Of a DNA stretch of 64,000 nucleotides, positions 37,904 through 50,374 are shown one piece after another. The stretch comes from Lumnitzera littorea. Taxonomy: Eukaryota > Streptophyta > Magnoliopsida > Myrtales > Combretaceae. The notes beneath the pieces are model-generated. The model was not told the origin of the DNA, ran no database searches, and saw nothing but the letters and a program-made list of their open reading frames with translations. A program made the position numbers and the translations under genes. The stretch is taken from assembly GCA_024138015.1 (NCBI GenBank), contig JAMXBB010000010.1, positions 9,678,386 to 9,742,385 of the forward strand, written 5' to 3'. How positions within the stretch are numbered: position 1 is the stretch's first letter; every line of letters starts with the position of its first letter.

Positions 37904-39880
37904 CTTGTATCTCCATCATTTTAAAATCTTATTTTTACAGTTTGGATATATGTAAAACAAAACTACTAAAAAATTGAATAAGATGAAACAAACGCAAATG
38001 GCCCTCAAAAGTTATCCTGTTTCAAGTATCCTGTCGACAAAGTAATCTCTATCTCTTTCAACGTGGCAAGATAAGTCAAACTCGCACACGGAACCGGGCT
38101 CGATAAAGGGATATAGACGACAAGACTAAAATCTACCAAGTGAAAAGCATAGTTTTATGGGAATCCATAGTCACAACTTAGAGAATTCAAAAAAAGACAA
38201 CTCCTAAATAAAACCTTACAACAATTTATATTCCTTAAATCATAGTACAAGATTCCATCCTATCTTATGCAAGCATAATATAAATCGAATAAGGCGTCAT
38301 TGACTTAACTTTTTCTCTTTTTGAAACTTTTGGTTTCAACTGCATCCATAACATATCCGTTTCCCGTCTTTCACAATGTTTAGGGCTACGATTTATCTAC
38401 ATATGTATAGAATCAATCATAGACACATATGGTGAATCAGAAACCCTAAATCCAAAATTTAAAATCAGTATGTGCTTTTATAATATTTATGATACATTTT
38501 GTTTGCTGAAATGGATTCGAAAAAAAATCATTGATTAAGTTTTTAATCTATATTTTATGTTTGGAAATGCTTTTAAAAAACACAATTGTGATTGTTGGGA
38601 TTGTTAACTCTTGATATTAGAAAGAAAATTCAATTACACATTTTATAAAGCAATATCACTATTGCGCCTTTGACATACAGAATTGCAACGCCGAGTAGTC
38701 TTTATAATTAAAAATTACTTATTTAATTTTTTATCTAAAATATAACATTTATCACATTGAATCATTAATTACCTTTTCAACAAATACAACCATTTTCACG
38801 TTCAATTTCATTTCAAAAAAGTTACAAACAAATATAATATTGAAAATGACATCACGATTCTGTGAACGTTTTCATTTATCATTCCGTTTGTAATTCCTTT
38901 GTGCTTTGTTTTATTCTATTGCAATCACTTCTATTTTATTTCAAACCAATTCCTTCCATTTGATCCCAAACAATCATGTGAAATAAACATGACATTTATA
39001 TATTAATAACATCCGGTAGGGAATGGATTCAGATGTTTTAACTCGAGTGAATACTTTGTCAGTTAGCTAATAAATATCCAAATTTTGCAGCGACCAACTC
39101 CAACTTTTTTATTAGAAAAATGGGCATCGAAACGTAGCCACAAATACAATAATTGATATGGCGGCCCCCAGGCCCCAGCCATTAAGGGACCTTTGTGGTT
39201 GCGTATGCAAAGTCCGACATGGCCCGTGTGGTCATGACAATGCAGCGTTAGCCGTTATCATCCACATAAAATTTTTACAAAATACCATCATAAAGCCATC
39301 GGAACTTTATTGGTTCTGACCAATCATAGGAAAATGGATGGGAAATTGTGAATTTTAAAGAATTTTCCCTAGGAAAGTGAATGGGGATGAATTTAAGAAA
39401 TAACGCTTTTCCTATGACCCACATTTTTTTTTCCTTAAAAATTTTTAAAATGCCAATTATGACTTTATCTTTTAAAGTTTCATCACATTTTTAAGGATAA
39501 TATAAATGTTATATAGTTTAAAATATTTTAAAGTACTATCTTAAAATTTTTTTTTCTCATGTTTATGCATTTCTCTTTCCCTTAATCCAAATAAGAAAAG
39601 AAAATATTTTTTTGTTACTTTTATTTTCCTTTTTTTCTAATTCTTTTCTCTAACTTTTCTTATCTCCAGATTCCTTCCTCTTGTCAAATATAATGTATTA
39701 GGTAGATAATATGGACGCCTGCTACCTTAAAATTTAAAGGAAAAATAAGAGAAAAAAATAATTTTATAGTATGGTTTCATACCCATTGGGTTTTTGTTTA
39801 CGGCATTTTTACAAACAAAAAATTTTTAAGATATAGGCGACACTACTATGTTTGGGTTATGACCCACAAATAGCTCTTAT
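35240..39880. other. Intergenic AT-rich DNA with MITE debris, no gene
   Basis: No gene recognised. 35190-35360 holds repeated GGTTTGGTTTAA/TTCAGTTTAGTCTAG wording common in plant non-coding repeats. 37085-37660 has opposing AAACTTTGAT and ATCAAAGTTTAAA ends, resembling a decayed terminal-inverted-repeat element. An (AT)n run lies at 37868-37899. 39300-39720 contains GGAAAATGGATGGGAAATT and its near-inverse wording around TTTCCTATGACCC, again MITE-like. Confidence 0.45.
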
Positions 39881-39887
39881 TAGCCAG

Positions 39888-40436
39888 CTCTTATGGCACT
39901 TTAATTTATGGAATATTATGAGGAAGGAATGAAATTGGGATTTTGTAAGGAATGAAATAAGGGCGTAATTTATATTATTTTATTTAGTTAAATTTATAAA
40001 TAATTTAAAAATAAATATATAATATAATTTTAATGACTAAATTATTTTCAATCCGTTTTCTTTTTCAACTAATTCTTAAGTAATAAACAATGCTGGTTGG
40101 CAATGGTAGTAATGGTGGTGGTGACTACGGTGGTCGATAGTAATAAGGGTGGCAACAACGATTGCGGTGGTGATAGAGGCGATGGTGACAACGACGGCGA
40201 CGGCGGTTGCATCGACGGCAGTAGTGACAACAGTAACGATGATAACGGTGGTGATGGTGAGGAAACGTGATTACTTAGTTGAATTGAGAAATCCCTATTA
40301 TTCGATTTCAAGTAATAAGGATTCTTATGGAATTGTGATTCCGTAACAAAAAATTAAATAAACGTAGTAATAGTAGAATAAAAAGGGAATGGAATTCCAA
40401 TTCCCTAAATTCCATACAATGAACATTCCTTAGTGC
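39888..40436. mobile_element. Transposon-like element with trinucleotide core, copy 2 (inverted)
   Basis: This is the reverse-orientation relative of the element at 30530-31328. Its left flank (39940-40070) matches the inverse of copy 1's right flank, and its right flank (40275-40436) matches the inverse of copy 1's left flank, including AAGTAATAAGGATTCTTATG and GAATAAAAAGGGAATGGAAT. Its ends show the same ATGGAAT-containing terminal repeat. The core (about 40095-40265) is GGT/GAT/GAC-rich and only about 170 bp long. No coding capacity. Confidence 0.7.
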
Positions 40437-40439
40437 TTT

Positions 40440-43080
40440 AATTTTTCTATTGTTTTCTTCTTCCTTTTTTGGTAATTTTTATAATACTTAATTAAATGTG
40501 TTTAATAAAATTACTTATTTAATTAATCTTTATAAACCAATTATAATTCAATACATGTTATCTAAGGTGAGTAGAGTATAATGCCCCACCAACCACCAAC
40601 CACTTATATCTACCCTATAAGGTAGGTATAAGTTCTTGAACTTTTGACTTGAAACCTGCCTTGTGTTACCTTGTCATTACCTTGAACTTATATCTTATCA
40701 AACCTACAGATTCTATGGATCATGTAAATTTTTTCTTTTTTGTTATAAATTTCAAATTTATATGATATTTAAAAAGTAATTTTTATATATTATATTATGC
40801 ATCCTTCATATGAAAATTTTGCGGAACTTGTAGCAAAATTTGTGAAATTAATAAAAGAAAAAAACAAATTTCTCCACTTTCATTATTTCGAATTTGTTTA
40901 TTTTTACTTTTTAACAAATGGGAAAAAATAAAGGAAAAGAATGGAAAACATCGAGTTGGATAGGAAAATGGGGGAAATAAGAGAAAAATGGAAACATAAA
41001 ACATGAGAAGTAACATTAGGTTTAGCTATATAGGATTATTAACTTAAGAGTTTGAGTTCGTTTTTTCTTTTTTCTTTCTACTAAAACATTATTAGTTAAG
41101 CAATATAATATTATCATTTTTTATAGGGTAAGTATAGAGTAATTTGTAATGTGTACCCCTTATAACTTATAATATGAGTTCTATGGTAGGCATAAAATAT
41201 GAAGGTCTCATACTTATACTCCACTTTATAAGAAGAGGTTTAAATAATTTATACTTAAAATCTATCATATAATCCTTAATACCTATTAAAATCTACCTAA
41301 TCAAGTAACGTACAGTTACATATCATATATAATAAAACTACTTGCTTACCTTATGTCTAGTAATTAAAAGTGATGAGCTATGAAATATGCCAAATTCCAT
41401 ATTACATGCAATAATTTCTTTAAAAGTTAGAAAAATAATTTTAATTAATTATTATTAATGAAATGAAAATAAAATTATGATTTCGTCTTCTTAAAAGTGG
41501 AATCGAATTCATTTTTAAAGTCGGAATGGTAGATTTTATGAAATCATAATTTTAAAATTTCAAAATATATTTTCAAACATGTAGAATGAGAATAAAATCT
41601 AAAATTATGATTTTATTTAGACTCATTTTCATATACTAAAAATGATATAGGAACTACTAAGTTATTAAATCATATAGTTTGGCAAAAGGCCAGGAATATA
41701 ACGGAAAAAAAAATTAAAATCTAATCATGTAATTTTTAAAAGGTACAAAAATATGTCATAACTTGCAGTAGAATAAAAATAGGCCAAAACGTACCAACGT
41801 ACTACAACCTAGAATTTGAAATTAGGTGCGGCTTTTTAACTTATATAGGATAATACGGCACGTATAGTCCCGCTCTTGGTTTTACGCGCATGTGCGAATA
41901 ACCGACGCAAGGGGTAGAAATTATATCACTGACGTGCTGAGTAATCAATATCAATAATATTTAAATATATATTAACAATAATAAATTTATATTTTTATAT
42001 ATTAAATTTTTATTAATAATTAGTATCATAGAAGCCTTTTTTTATACAAAGGTATTCTTCGTTCTCATAAACTAATTCAAACTAATACTTAATTAAAAAC
42101 CAAACCTAACCACAGTGTGTAGAAAAGGTGAAAAAAAAAAAAACTTATATATGAGTGTCTCGTTATCATATTATTGATTTTTATCTTGATTAACTTATTT
42201 TATTTTACATTAAGTACAAACTATTGTAAACATTAAAAACATCGATACATATACCTGGTTGTTTAAGAAATGTGTAAAACATTATTTTTTATTCTTTTAC
42301 CACACGATTGATTGAATAGTAAAATATCAATTTAAGTAAATTTGTATCGAAATAAATCAAAATATGTTCATAAAAATAATATAATAAAATAAAAAAAATT
42401 ATAAATAAAAATACCTTTAAAATCAAAATTGAATCAAGTCAAACGCGAATTGAATATGAGATATATTTAATTGAGAACAATATAAAAAAACTTTTATCTA
42501 TCTATATATACGAATTGATTCTTAACCTTTTATTTAATTTATTTTAATTCTCGATATTTTAATAGATTTATAAAAAAGTTCATCCATTAATTTTTTTGTT
42601 ATGTATGAACACGTTGAGAATTAAAATAAATTAAATAAAAATATTAAGAATTAATTTGTATATATAGATAAACGTTAATAATTTTTTTATATTTATGTGT
42701 ATTAATTATATGTTAATGTGTGTTTATAATAATGGAAAATTTAATAAAATTTAACGAAAAAATTTATTTAATATAATTTAAAAGATTAAAGATTATAATA
42801 GATTAAATGAAAAGTTAATAATCGGTTAAAACGTTACGTTTTGATTCCTACCAAATTTTAGTCTTCTAGAGTCACCTTTGCAGCCGGCTTTTTTCCTTCT
42901 TCCTATCCTTCCAATTATTGAACAGAAAGAATATCCAGTTTCGGCGAAAAGAGTTGAAAAATTATAGACAAATCTAATAAAGGTGACAAAAAAAAAAAGA
43001 AAAAAAAAACCTCATACATATTAAATAAAGAAGACCAAAAAAAAGTAGCCATCTAAAAATACACGCCAGCACTGTTATCT
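40440..43080. other. Intergenic AT-rich DNA, no gene recognised
   Basis: No gene recognised. The stretch 42490-42850 is a relative of the interspersed repeat at 19012-19430. The last about 200 bases before the CBL10 start contain poly(A)-rich tracts (42987-43010) and probably hold its promoter and leader, but no clear TATA box was identified. Confidence 0.45.
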
Positions 43081-43105
43081 CTTACAAGCAAGAAAAGCTC
43101 CAATA

Positions 43106-43125
43106 ATGAATTCCTCGTGGGTATG

Positions 43126-43156
<31 letters not shown>

Positions 43157-46100
43157 TCCGTGATGCACAAATCCTTTTCACTGATTCGGTTTTTCTTTTG
43201 ACATTTCACGAAGGGATTCAGCTCGTTAACGTTCGGCGAGAAGCTCTGTGCCGTTTGCATTCCGTTCATTGGACTGATCGAAGCTCTGTTGTTGAACTTC
43301 GGACGCTGCTTCGAGTACCGCCGTCCGAGTCCTGCCGTCCATTACTCTCTCGAAGATCTCTCTCGTCTGGCTCATAACACTCCGTGTCTCTCTCTCTCTC
43401 TCGATTTGTTTTGGTTAGCTAGTGGTGGAGAAGAGTTAGTTAGTGACAATTTTGTTGTTTGTTGTGATGCAGTTAGTGTTAATGAAATCGAAGCGCTTCA
43501 CGAGCTGTATAAGAGGCTTAGTCGTTCAATTATTGACGATGGATTGATTCACAAGGTAATTTTGTATCTCAATCCTCTATGACTGCGAGTTATTCAACAC
43601 GACACGATAACTCAAATCTAGTGCGTGACTAATTTGAAAATTCGGTGGTATAGAATAGGAGTTTAGATTACTTGAATACTTAACTGATCTGCAAAAACAG
43701 TTATTAAGGAACAAGAGTTTAGATTTAGTTAGCTACTAACTAAAATCTCATGGTAATTTCTTCACCATGACGCCATACAATGACATGACTTGAATCTGAA
43801 TTGAACTTGAATATTGCTGAATCGAAAATTGATATAACTGTTGAATCAAAATCTCGTGTCAATTTATTCACCATAACCACACATAACATGACTGGAAGTT
43901 GTAACGGATTCAGAGTACAGTCATAAAGAATGTGAGTTGAGATGGCTACCGAGTAAAATCTGATAAAAAATTTATTCACACAGTGTTATAATACAGATTG
44001 TATCAGGAACTACTTTGAAGTATGGTTTCAGAAAATGAATCGAGACAACACTTAAGTGAAATAACATGACACTTGTAGAAATTATTCTTGTTTATCCTCA
44101 TGTTTATTCTCTTATGTAATCCATTTATTTTTGCCTACAAAAACTCTGAAAGTTTGTGAAAATGCGAAGGGTTGTGTCTATTTTATGCTAAGAATGCTTC
44201 CCAAGAATTGTGCCTAGGATGGATAATTTTTCTTTTTTATTCTCTAATTTGTGACGATATAATAAGTTTTATAATTAGAATTCTGTTTTTAAAAAGGCAG
44301 TTTTTCTCATCTTGGATAGTATGGTGATAAGCTTCAGGTTGGATAGCTTTAAAGTTTAGCTATTCTAATTTCTTCAAACTAAAGGTATTCGATCGTGCAA
44401 ATTTAAAAAATGCAGCTTCAGATGCTACTGTACTTGTCTCACTCTAATAATTACTCGATATCAATTGGTTAATGATGTTGCTGTGTGGTGGGGACTTTTA
44501 AGTCATGATGAGAAAATGCTAATTTCTCAAAATGCTTAAATAACACAAACCACAATGTTAGGTTTGTGTTTTATATGATCTCAGAGTCTGGAAAATAGAT
44601 AGTAAGCTTATGTCTTCTTAGTTTAACATGCACTCACTTTGAATTCTTTTTTAATTATATCCAGGAAGAACTGCAACTGGCACTACTGAAAGCTCCAGCT
44701 GGGGAGAATCTGTTTTTGGACAGGGTAATTTCACAGTTTCTATTTGGAATTTTGTAATTGATCTGCTGAATTTAGCCTAATGGTTATGGTCTGCTACATT
44801 CCCCCCTTGGAGAGTATAGGCTTTGATTTGTGCTGCATATTAGAGTTCCTAATACCAGTCAGCTTCTGATGGGAGCATGACCAAGCTTCTGAATTTTTCT
44901 TTCTTTAGAAAAAAAAAAAAAAAAAAAAAAAGAAGAAGAAGAAGAAGGAGGAGCAATTCTGTGGTTCAGGTCTTGGGCCACCAAATCAGGTTAACCTGTA
45001 TGCTCATGCATATCTCTTTTAGTTTATTAATATTCATCCCAACTCCTAGCATAATAGTTACCATCATCTAAGCATTATTTTGGAATAAATTAGGGTCTAG
45101 CGACCTTTTGCAGCTATATATGTTTGGGTTGCTATGTAAATTTTGCTTCCAAAGCCAATTAAATCTATTCTCATTGTGAACAATGCATGAGTAAAGTGCT
45201 CAAAGCAATATATATTACCCCCTTCAATTCTCAAGTTTTAGAGTGCCATTGAAAGGTGGTTGTTCTATCAACAGAGTCAATGTAGCTTTGTTTAAGGGCT
45301 CACTGCAAATACGAGGACTTGTCAATTTGTAAAAGGGTAAATGTTAGATTTGATTTCATGTTTGGAATCAAATCTAACATTTGAATATCATTGGCAAAAT
45401 AGTAGTACATTTTTCAATGGTCTGCTGGGACTTGAACATGAGCAGATATTGAACCAAACAATATTGGTTCTTTTGATGACACTTAAATTTTCAAGTTTCA
45501 AGGGGACGCTTCAAGAGAAGCTAAGCGCCCTCAATGAACTAGACAAGAAAGACTGAAAATTGATCTATATTACTATCTGTCTTTCTAGTTTTTAAGTTTC
45601 ATGTGCAGGCACATGGGGCTGTATATGAGTTTAATCAAGATGGCTGATGGGTATAGTAGCTCAAGCTTGACTCACACATAGCTTGGATGTTTGATTTCAA
45701 ATTTGGCTAAAAGTAATACTTGACAAGATTGACCCAGCTCAATTAGGCTTGTTTATTGTAAATAAAGAATGTATCCCTTTTAAATCAAAATCATAGTGAA
45801 GCTGGAAGGGTGGAACTTGAATTGAACTTTTTTAAAAACAAAAATCTTATCAAAGCTGGAACTCGAACTGAACTTGATTAATCTTTACTCTACTTAAAGC
45901 TCATTTAGGATTGCTAGCTTGTCAGATAGAATACTGAGAAGCTCATGCTTATCTTGATCAACTGAATGAGTTGTTCGAGCTGGGACTTGCACGCGAGCAT
46001 ATATTAAGCTGAAGTAAAATAGTTCGCTGATTTTGCTTTTTACACCCAAGGCATGGACAGGCTGTTTTCTTGCTGACATAAGTGCCTTTCATGTCATTAA

Positions 46101-47945
46101 GTCATTCCTTCATTTTTTCGGTAAAAGTCATTCCTTCTTTAACATGCTGTCAATATGAATATTATTTCTATAAAATTCCATATCTCTTTTGTAGTTAGTG
46201 CTTGCTTACAATTGGAAGTATGTTACTTTGGTGCAGGGGTCACTAAAATCATTTTACCTACTATTTTTAGTATCGCAACTGCTATAAATGATTGGATTTT
46301 ACTTCCCAGGTTTTTGATGCTTTTGATGAAAAGAAAAATGGTGTTATTGAGTTTGAAGAGTTTGTCCGTGCACTCAGTGTTTTTCATCCGCATACTCCTA
46401 TGGAAGAAAAAATTGATTGTAAGTTCTATTGATTCAATTGCAGTTGTTTGATTAGATGATTATTGAGTGCATGGAGATAATAAACCTTGTCTTCTTTGGG
46501 CTTTGCAGTTGCATTTAGGTTGTACGACTTAAGACAGACTGGTTATATTGAGCGTGAAGAAGTAAGTATCTTTCTGTTCGCTGAAAGTTTAAATATGCTT
46601 ATGCTGGATTATGCATTGGACTTTAACCTATAAGATTAGAGAACATTAAGATTCGTATTTCTCCTAATTATACATGTAATTTTTTTCTTCTTTTAGCTTG
46701 TAACTGCATGAGTACAGTTATGGTTATATTATGCCTGGTAATACCTGAAATAATATAGTTGATTTCTAGAGATGTATAAAGGGTGATAGGACCTTCCCTG
46801 TTAGATCTAAATTAGGTAATCACCATCTGAAACATTGTTAAAAAAATGCTGCATTCAGGTCAGGCAAATGGTTGTTGCCACTTTACTGGAATCAGGTCTG
46901 CAAATGACAGAAGAAGCTCTAGAAATCATCATTGACAAGGTTAGTGAATATTCAAAAGTCATTCTGATAGTGGCTGGGTCTTCTTTATCACTAACTTTTG
47001 CCACTGCTTAGACTTTTGCCGATGCTGATGTTGATAAGGATGGTAAGATTAACAAACAAGAATGGAAGGCCTTTGTTTCTAAGAACCCGATGCTTCTGAA
47101 GAACATGACACTAAGCCATTTGAGGTATGATAAATAACAGTTGCTTTCCATATCTTCATTTTCATTTTCTTATAAAACTTACTTCATTTGGGTACAGGTT
47201 TGTGAAGAGCATCTAAATAATATCTATATTTTGCCTATGCCATATTCCATTGTGGCTATTAATTTTATCTGGGACATTTAGTTTGCTTTTTCTCAGTTGT
47301 GATCTTGAGATGTTAGCTTGCTCTGCAGAGACTTCTTATTAATCTTCATCATGATCAAGATTATTATTGGTGGGAACAGGACTAGAATTATTAGCTTGCT
47401 TCCTAGCACTCTCATCAATTTTGTTTCAAGTATTTTGAGAGTGCTGAAGGTCAAATTAAGCTATCTAAGCTTTTCATGGTAGTTTGGAGAGCTAAAAGTG
47501 GTGTAGATTTGTGTTGGCATTTGTTTTGGCTCGCATCTTTTTCCATCAAAATTTTTTAAGCTCACCTTAAGAATTTGTTTTCTAGATGCACATTTTTAAT
47601 GCTTTTTCTAACCCAAAAGAAGCGTCCCACATTTTTGTGCTAGTTTAGGGAAGGCCAAATACACTTGGAATTCATTTCTCCAAACTTGCTCAAGTTCGTA
47701 TCCAGCCTTTGACTGCTAGGAATGTATCATCTTTCTTCTATCACATGGAAATTGGTTTTATGATTACACTTTTGCAGGATCCCAATAGTAGTTCTTTTGG
47801 TATTGTATATGTAAATTCTATGGGAAGAGCTTTCAGGAGTTCATATTCTCGTTGCTTCTCTTTACGTTTGCTTGTTTTGCCTTCTTTTAGGGACATCTCG
47901 ACAGCTTATCCAAGTTTCATATTCAACACCGAGGTTGATGATTGA
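43106..47945 (+). CDS. CBL10: Calcineurin B-like calcium sensor CBL10
   Basis: Nine exons: 43106-43120, 43214-43385, 43473-43555, 44665-44724, 46310-46418, 46509-46561, 46859-46939, 47012-47124, 47891-47945; all introns are GT-AG; 246 aa. Family role: a calcium sensor that recruits CIPK kinases (notably CIPK24/SOS2) to membranes under salt stress. Residues about 14-36 (EKLCAVCIPFIGLIEALLL) form the hydrophobic N-terminal segment that distinguishes CBL10 from myristoylated CBLs. The first EF-hand is non-canonical, before DDGLIHKEEL; the next loops are DEKKNGVIEFEE (116-127), DLRQTGYIEREE (153-164) and the canonical DVDKDGKINKQE (197-208). The C-terminus AYPSFIFNTEVDD holds the family's phosphorylated serine (Ser237). 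Exon 1 (MNSSW) is the least certain: it is inferred because the exon-2 frame has a stop at 43199 and no ATG after it. Confidence 0.93.
43126..43151. repeat. (TC)n microsatellite in CBL10 intron 1
   Basis: About 13 TC units directly after the proposed first donor site. They make up much of the 93-base first intron. Confidence 0.9.
43386..43472 (+). other. 87-base in-frame intron of CBL10
   Basis: GT at 43386 and AG at 43471-43472. Splicing joins T to TT to make a Phe in the conserved TPFSVNEIEAL junction. The intron is 29 codons long and has no stop in the reading frame, so retention would add a Leu/Ser-rich insert (CLSLSLDLFWLASGG...) without breaking the protein. Confidence 0.8.
44907..44957. 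repeat. Poly(A) and (GAA)n tract in CBL10 intron 4
   Basis: About 22 A followed by GAA/GAG triplets. The Lys/Arg-rich open frame across it (44877-45071) is an artefact of the repeat. Confidence 0.85.
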
Positions 47946-49097
47946 GTTTATTTTCCACTAATTGCTTTAGAGCCCAGAGATCGCCAGTCCGGATTCCATT
48001 GTTCTACAGCTGATGGACTAGTGGATACAACTCCTCAATTCAATTGACACCTTGGCATGCCATTCTCACGGCATGCAGCATTGGGGATGCAATATCATCT
48101 GTCAGCAAAGTCAGGTTCGTGCATTTTCTTGTGGAAGAGTGCCGTTCATCCAGATGCATCAGAACGATTCATTGCAAAGGGTAACTGACCAGCATAATAC
48201 TTGTTTCTTGCTCGACATGCGTCTTGCTTGCATCTAAGTGTTCCTACTCATTCTTTTTCTGTGCAAGCAGGATCTGAAAGTTCTCTGCAAAATGCCTGGA
48301 AGTGTACATACGTTTTATCCAGGCTTGTATCTTTCGCATGTTCCTGTGCCAATTCCTTAATAGACCATTACCAAAAAAGAGGGAAAGAAATCTTCTTGTT
48401 AGCAATTAGTGCTGATGGCACATTCGATTGATAGATACTATGCCGTTTCCTTCTATTTGTTGATCAAATGTACTTGAGTTTGAATACCCATCTTGGAATC
48501 TATTCAATCATACTGTCGTAATTTACAGAAACGCAGAATCCATAGTTTTGATTATTATCATTACAAGATGGGGGAATAGATAATTGCTGCCGTACAAATT
48601 GGGAATGTTTCAGAATAGTTGGTAGTTTGATTGCCGTAATTCGGATCTTGTTTAATGTATTGTAAATGGAATGTCACGACCCAAACATGATGGGCTGATC
48701 AATATGCCATGTCTCTATGGTTTAACAATGACATGTAAGGCTTTTTAGAAATTTTTCTGTGGTCCATCTATAATTCTTACACAGCTTTTTAACATGGCGT
48801 TTTCTTTTTTTTTTTTTTGTTTTTCGTTTTTCTTAAAAAAAAAATGTTAGTACTTAAAATGTTGATTTTCCAGGGACTAAATTGTGAGTGGGATTTTTTT
48901 TTTTTTCCATTTTTACCAATTACATCATTACAACTACATGGTAGTAGAAAATTAAATTTGGTTTATTCTATTAAAAAAGCTAATATTTGTATTACTAGCT
49001 TATGAAGATCAAGGTAAGGTGGATGCATGAAGAGACATGCGGTAGTATATAAAAATTTTTCAAAATGACAAACCCGCGACATTAGGTAGAATTAACG

Positions 49098-49233
49098 AAA
49101 CTAAAACAACAGTTAAATATTACTTAGTCTAAAGTTGTTTTGGTGAACGCAACTGAAAAATGCCAAAACTAAAACAACAGTTAAATATTACTTAGTCTAA
49201 ACTTGTTTTGGTGAACACAACTGAAAAATGCCA
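49098..49233. repeat. 68-bp tandem duplication
   Basis: AACTAAAACAACAGTTAAAT through CAACTGAAAAATGCCA occurs twice head to tail at an offset of 68 bases, with two visible differences (AAGTTG/AACTTG and GAACGC/GAACAC). Confidence 0.9.
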
Positions 49234-49902
49234 ATATAGCAGTCTTTTGTTATTTACGGTAATGGATGGAGTCTAAGGAAAGTAATTCACACTACTATTT
49301 ACAAGCGCACGACTCACGACCAATATCATTACAAAGAATACAATATTATACATGTTGATGAAGCGGGAGGGTCTATTGTGGAAAGGACAAAAACCTTTAT
49401 TCCATTATGTACATACAAATTCAGATAAATTTGGGACCAAATCCGTCGTGTGACACCCTCGTAAAGCATCCATGAATTCTATAGATATTTTCCTTTTATT
49501 TTTCTTGCTCAAAATATCATAATTATCAGTACTTAAATAATCATGATATTCAAAGTGAAAGTATATAGATTACAAGCAATGCAAATATGATGAAATTCAA
49601 TTAAAAAAATGTAAACAAATGACAGAATACAATAATTACCCAAAAAAAAAACAAAATATAATACAAATAAACCAATCGCCTAATTAAATTAAAGATACGG
49701 TACAAGTCTAATTGTTGGAATAGATGTTCATAAAAAAATAGTGAGTTATAAGTAACATTGGCTTAAGTTGTATTTTCATTATTTTTTTAAATCTAAATTA
49801 TATTTATTGGATGATATTTTATAGATGGAGTACCCAATGACTCTAACAAGTCGTAACATTACACTATGTTATATAATATAGATCTTATAATATACATGGT
49901 AT

Positions 49903-50235
49903 TAGAAATGTGTAAATGGGTTTTGGCTAACGGATTATCCCGTTTTATTAACTTTTTTAACAAGTTTGAGTTGATTTTTTTAGCCTGTTTAAAGAGTGGG
50001 CTAAATGAGTCTAGCTCATTTAACTTGTAGGTCAAAGTGAACTGATTTGGATAAGTTTACTTAAGATATTTATACTTTTAGCCTGTGGATCGGTTTATTT
50101 AACCCGCTTTTTAAATTAATTTAGATCGAGATTTTTTAGCTTATTTAAAAAGCGGACCAAATGAGCCGATTTATTTAATCCGTTGGCCAAAATGAGTTAA
50201 CTGAATTGATCCGTTTAACTCATTTATATATTCCT
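49903..50235. mobile_element. Mutator-type MITE
   Basis: The 333-bp element starts TAGAAATGTGTAAATGGGT and ends with the inverse of AGGAATATATAAATGAGT, an imperfect terminal inverted repeat. It is flanked by ACATGGTAT (49894-49902) and ACATGGCAT (50236-50244), a 9-bp target duplication with one mismatch; 9 bp is the Mutator hallmark. The inside is filled with inverted CGGATTAA/TTAACCCG and AAATGAGCC/GGGCTAAATGAG words. No coding capacity. Confidence 0.65.
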
Positions 50236-50374
50236 ACATGGCATAAACGTTAATTAGGTTACAAGATAAACAATGTCATGAATTGCATCATGTCAATTAG
50301 GTTACAAGATGAACGGTATCATGAATGCAATCATATCCTCTCATTGGAGGTTCTATTATGGTCTATAACATTTA

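Noticed and set aside
43117..43377. Alternative CBL10 start from an ATG at 43117
   Set aside because: It runs in a different frame from the conserved exon-2 sequence and ends at 43377 without any CBL similarity.
44877..45071. Lys/Arg-rich open frame
   Set aside because: Created by a poly(A)-(GAA)n tract in a CBL10 intron.
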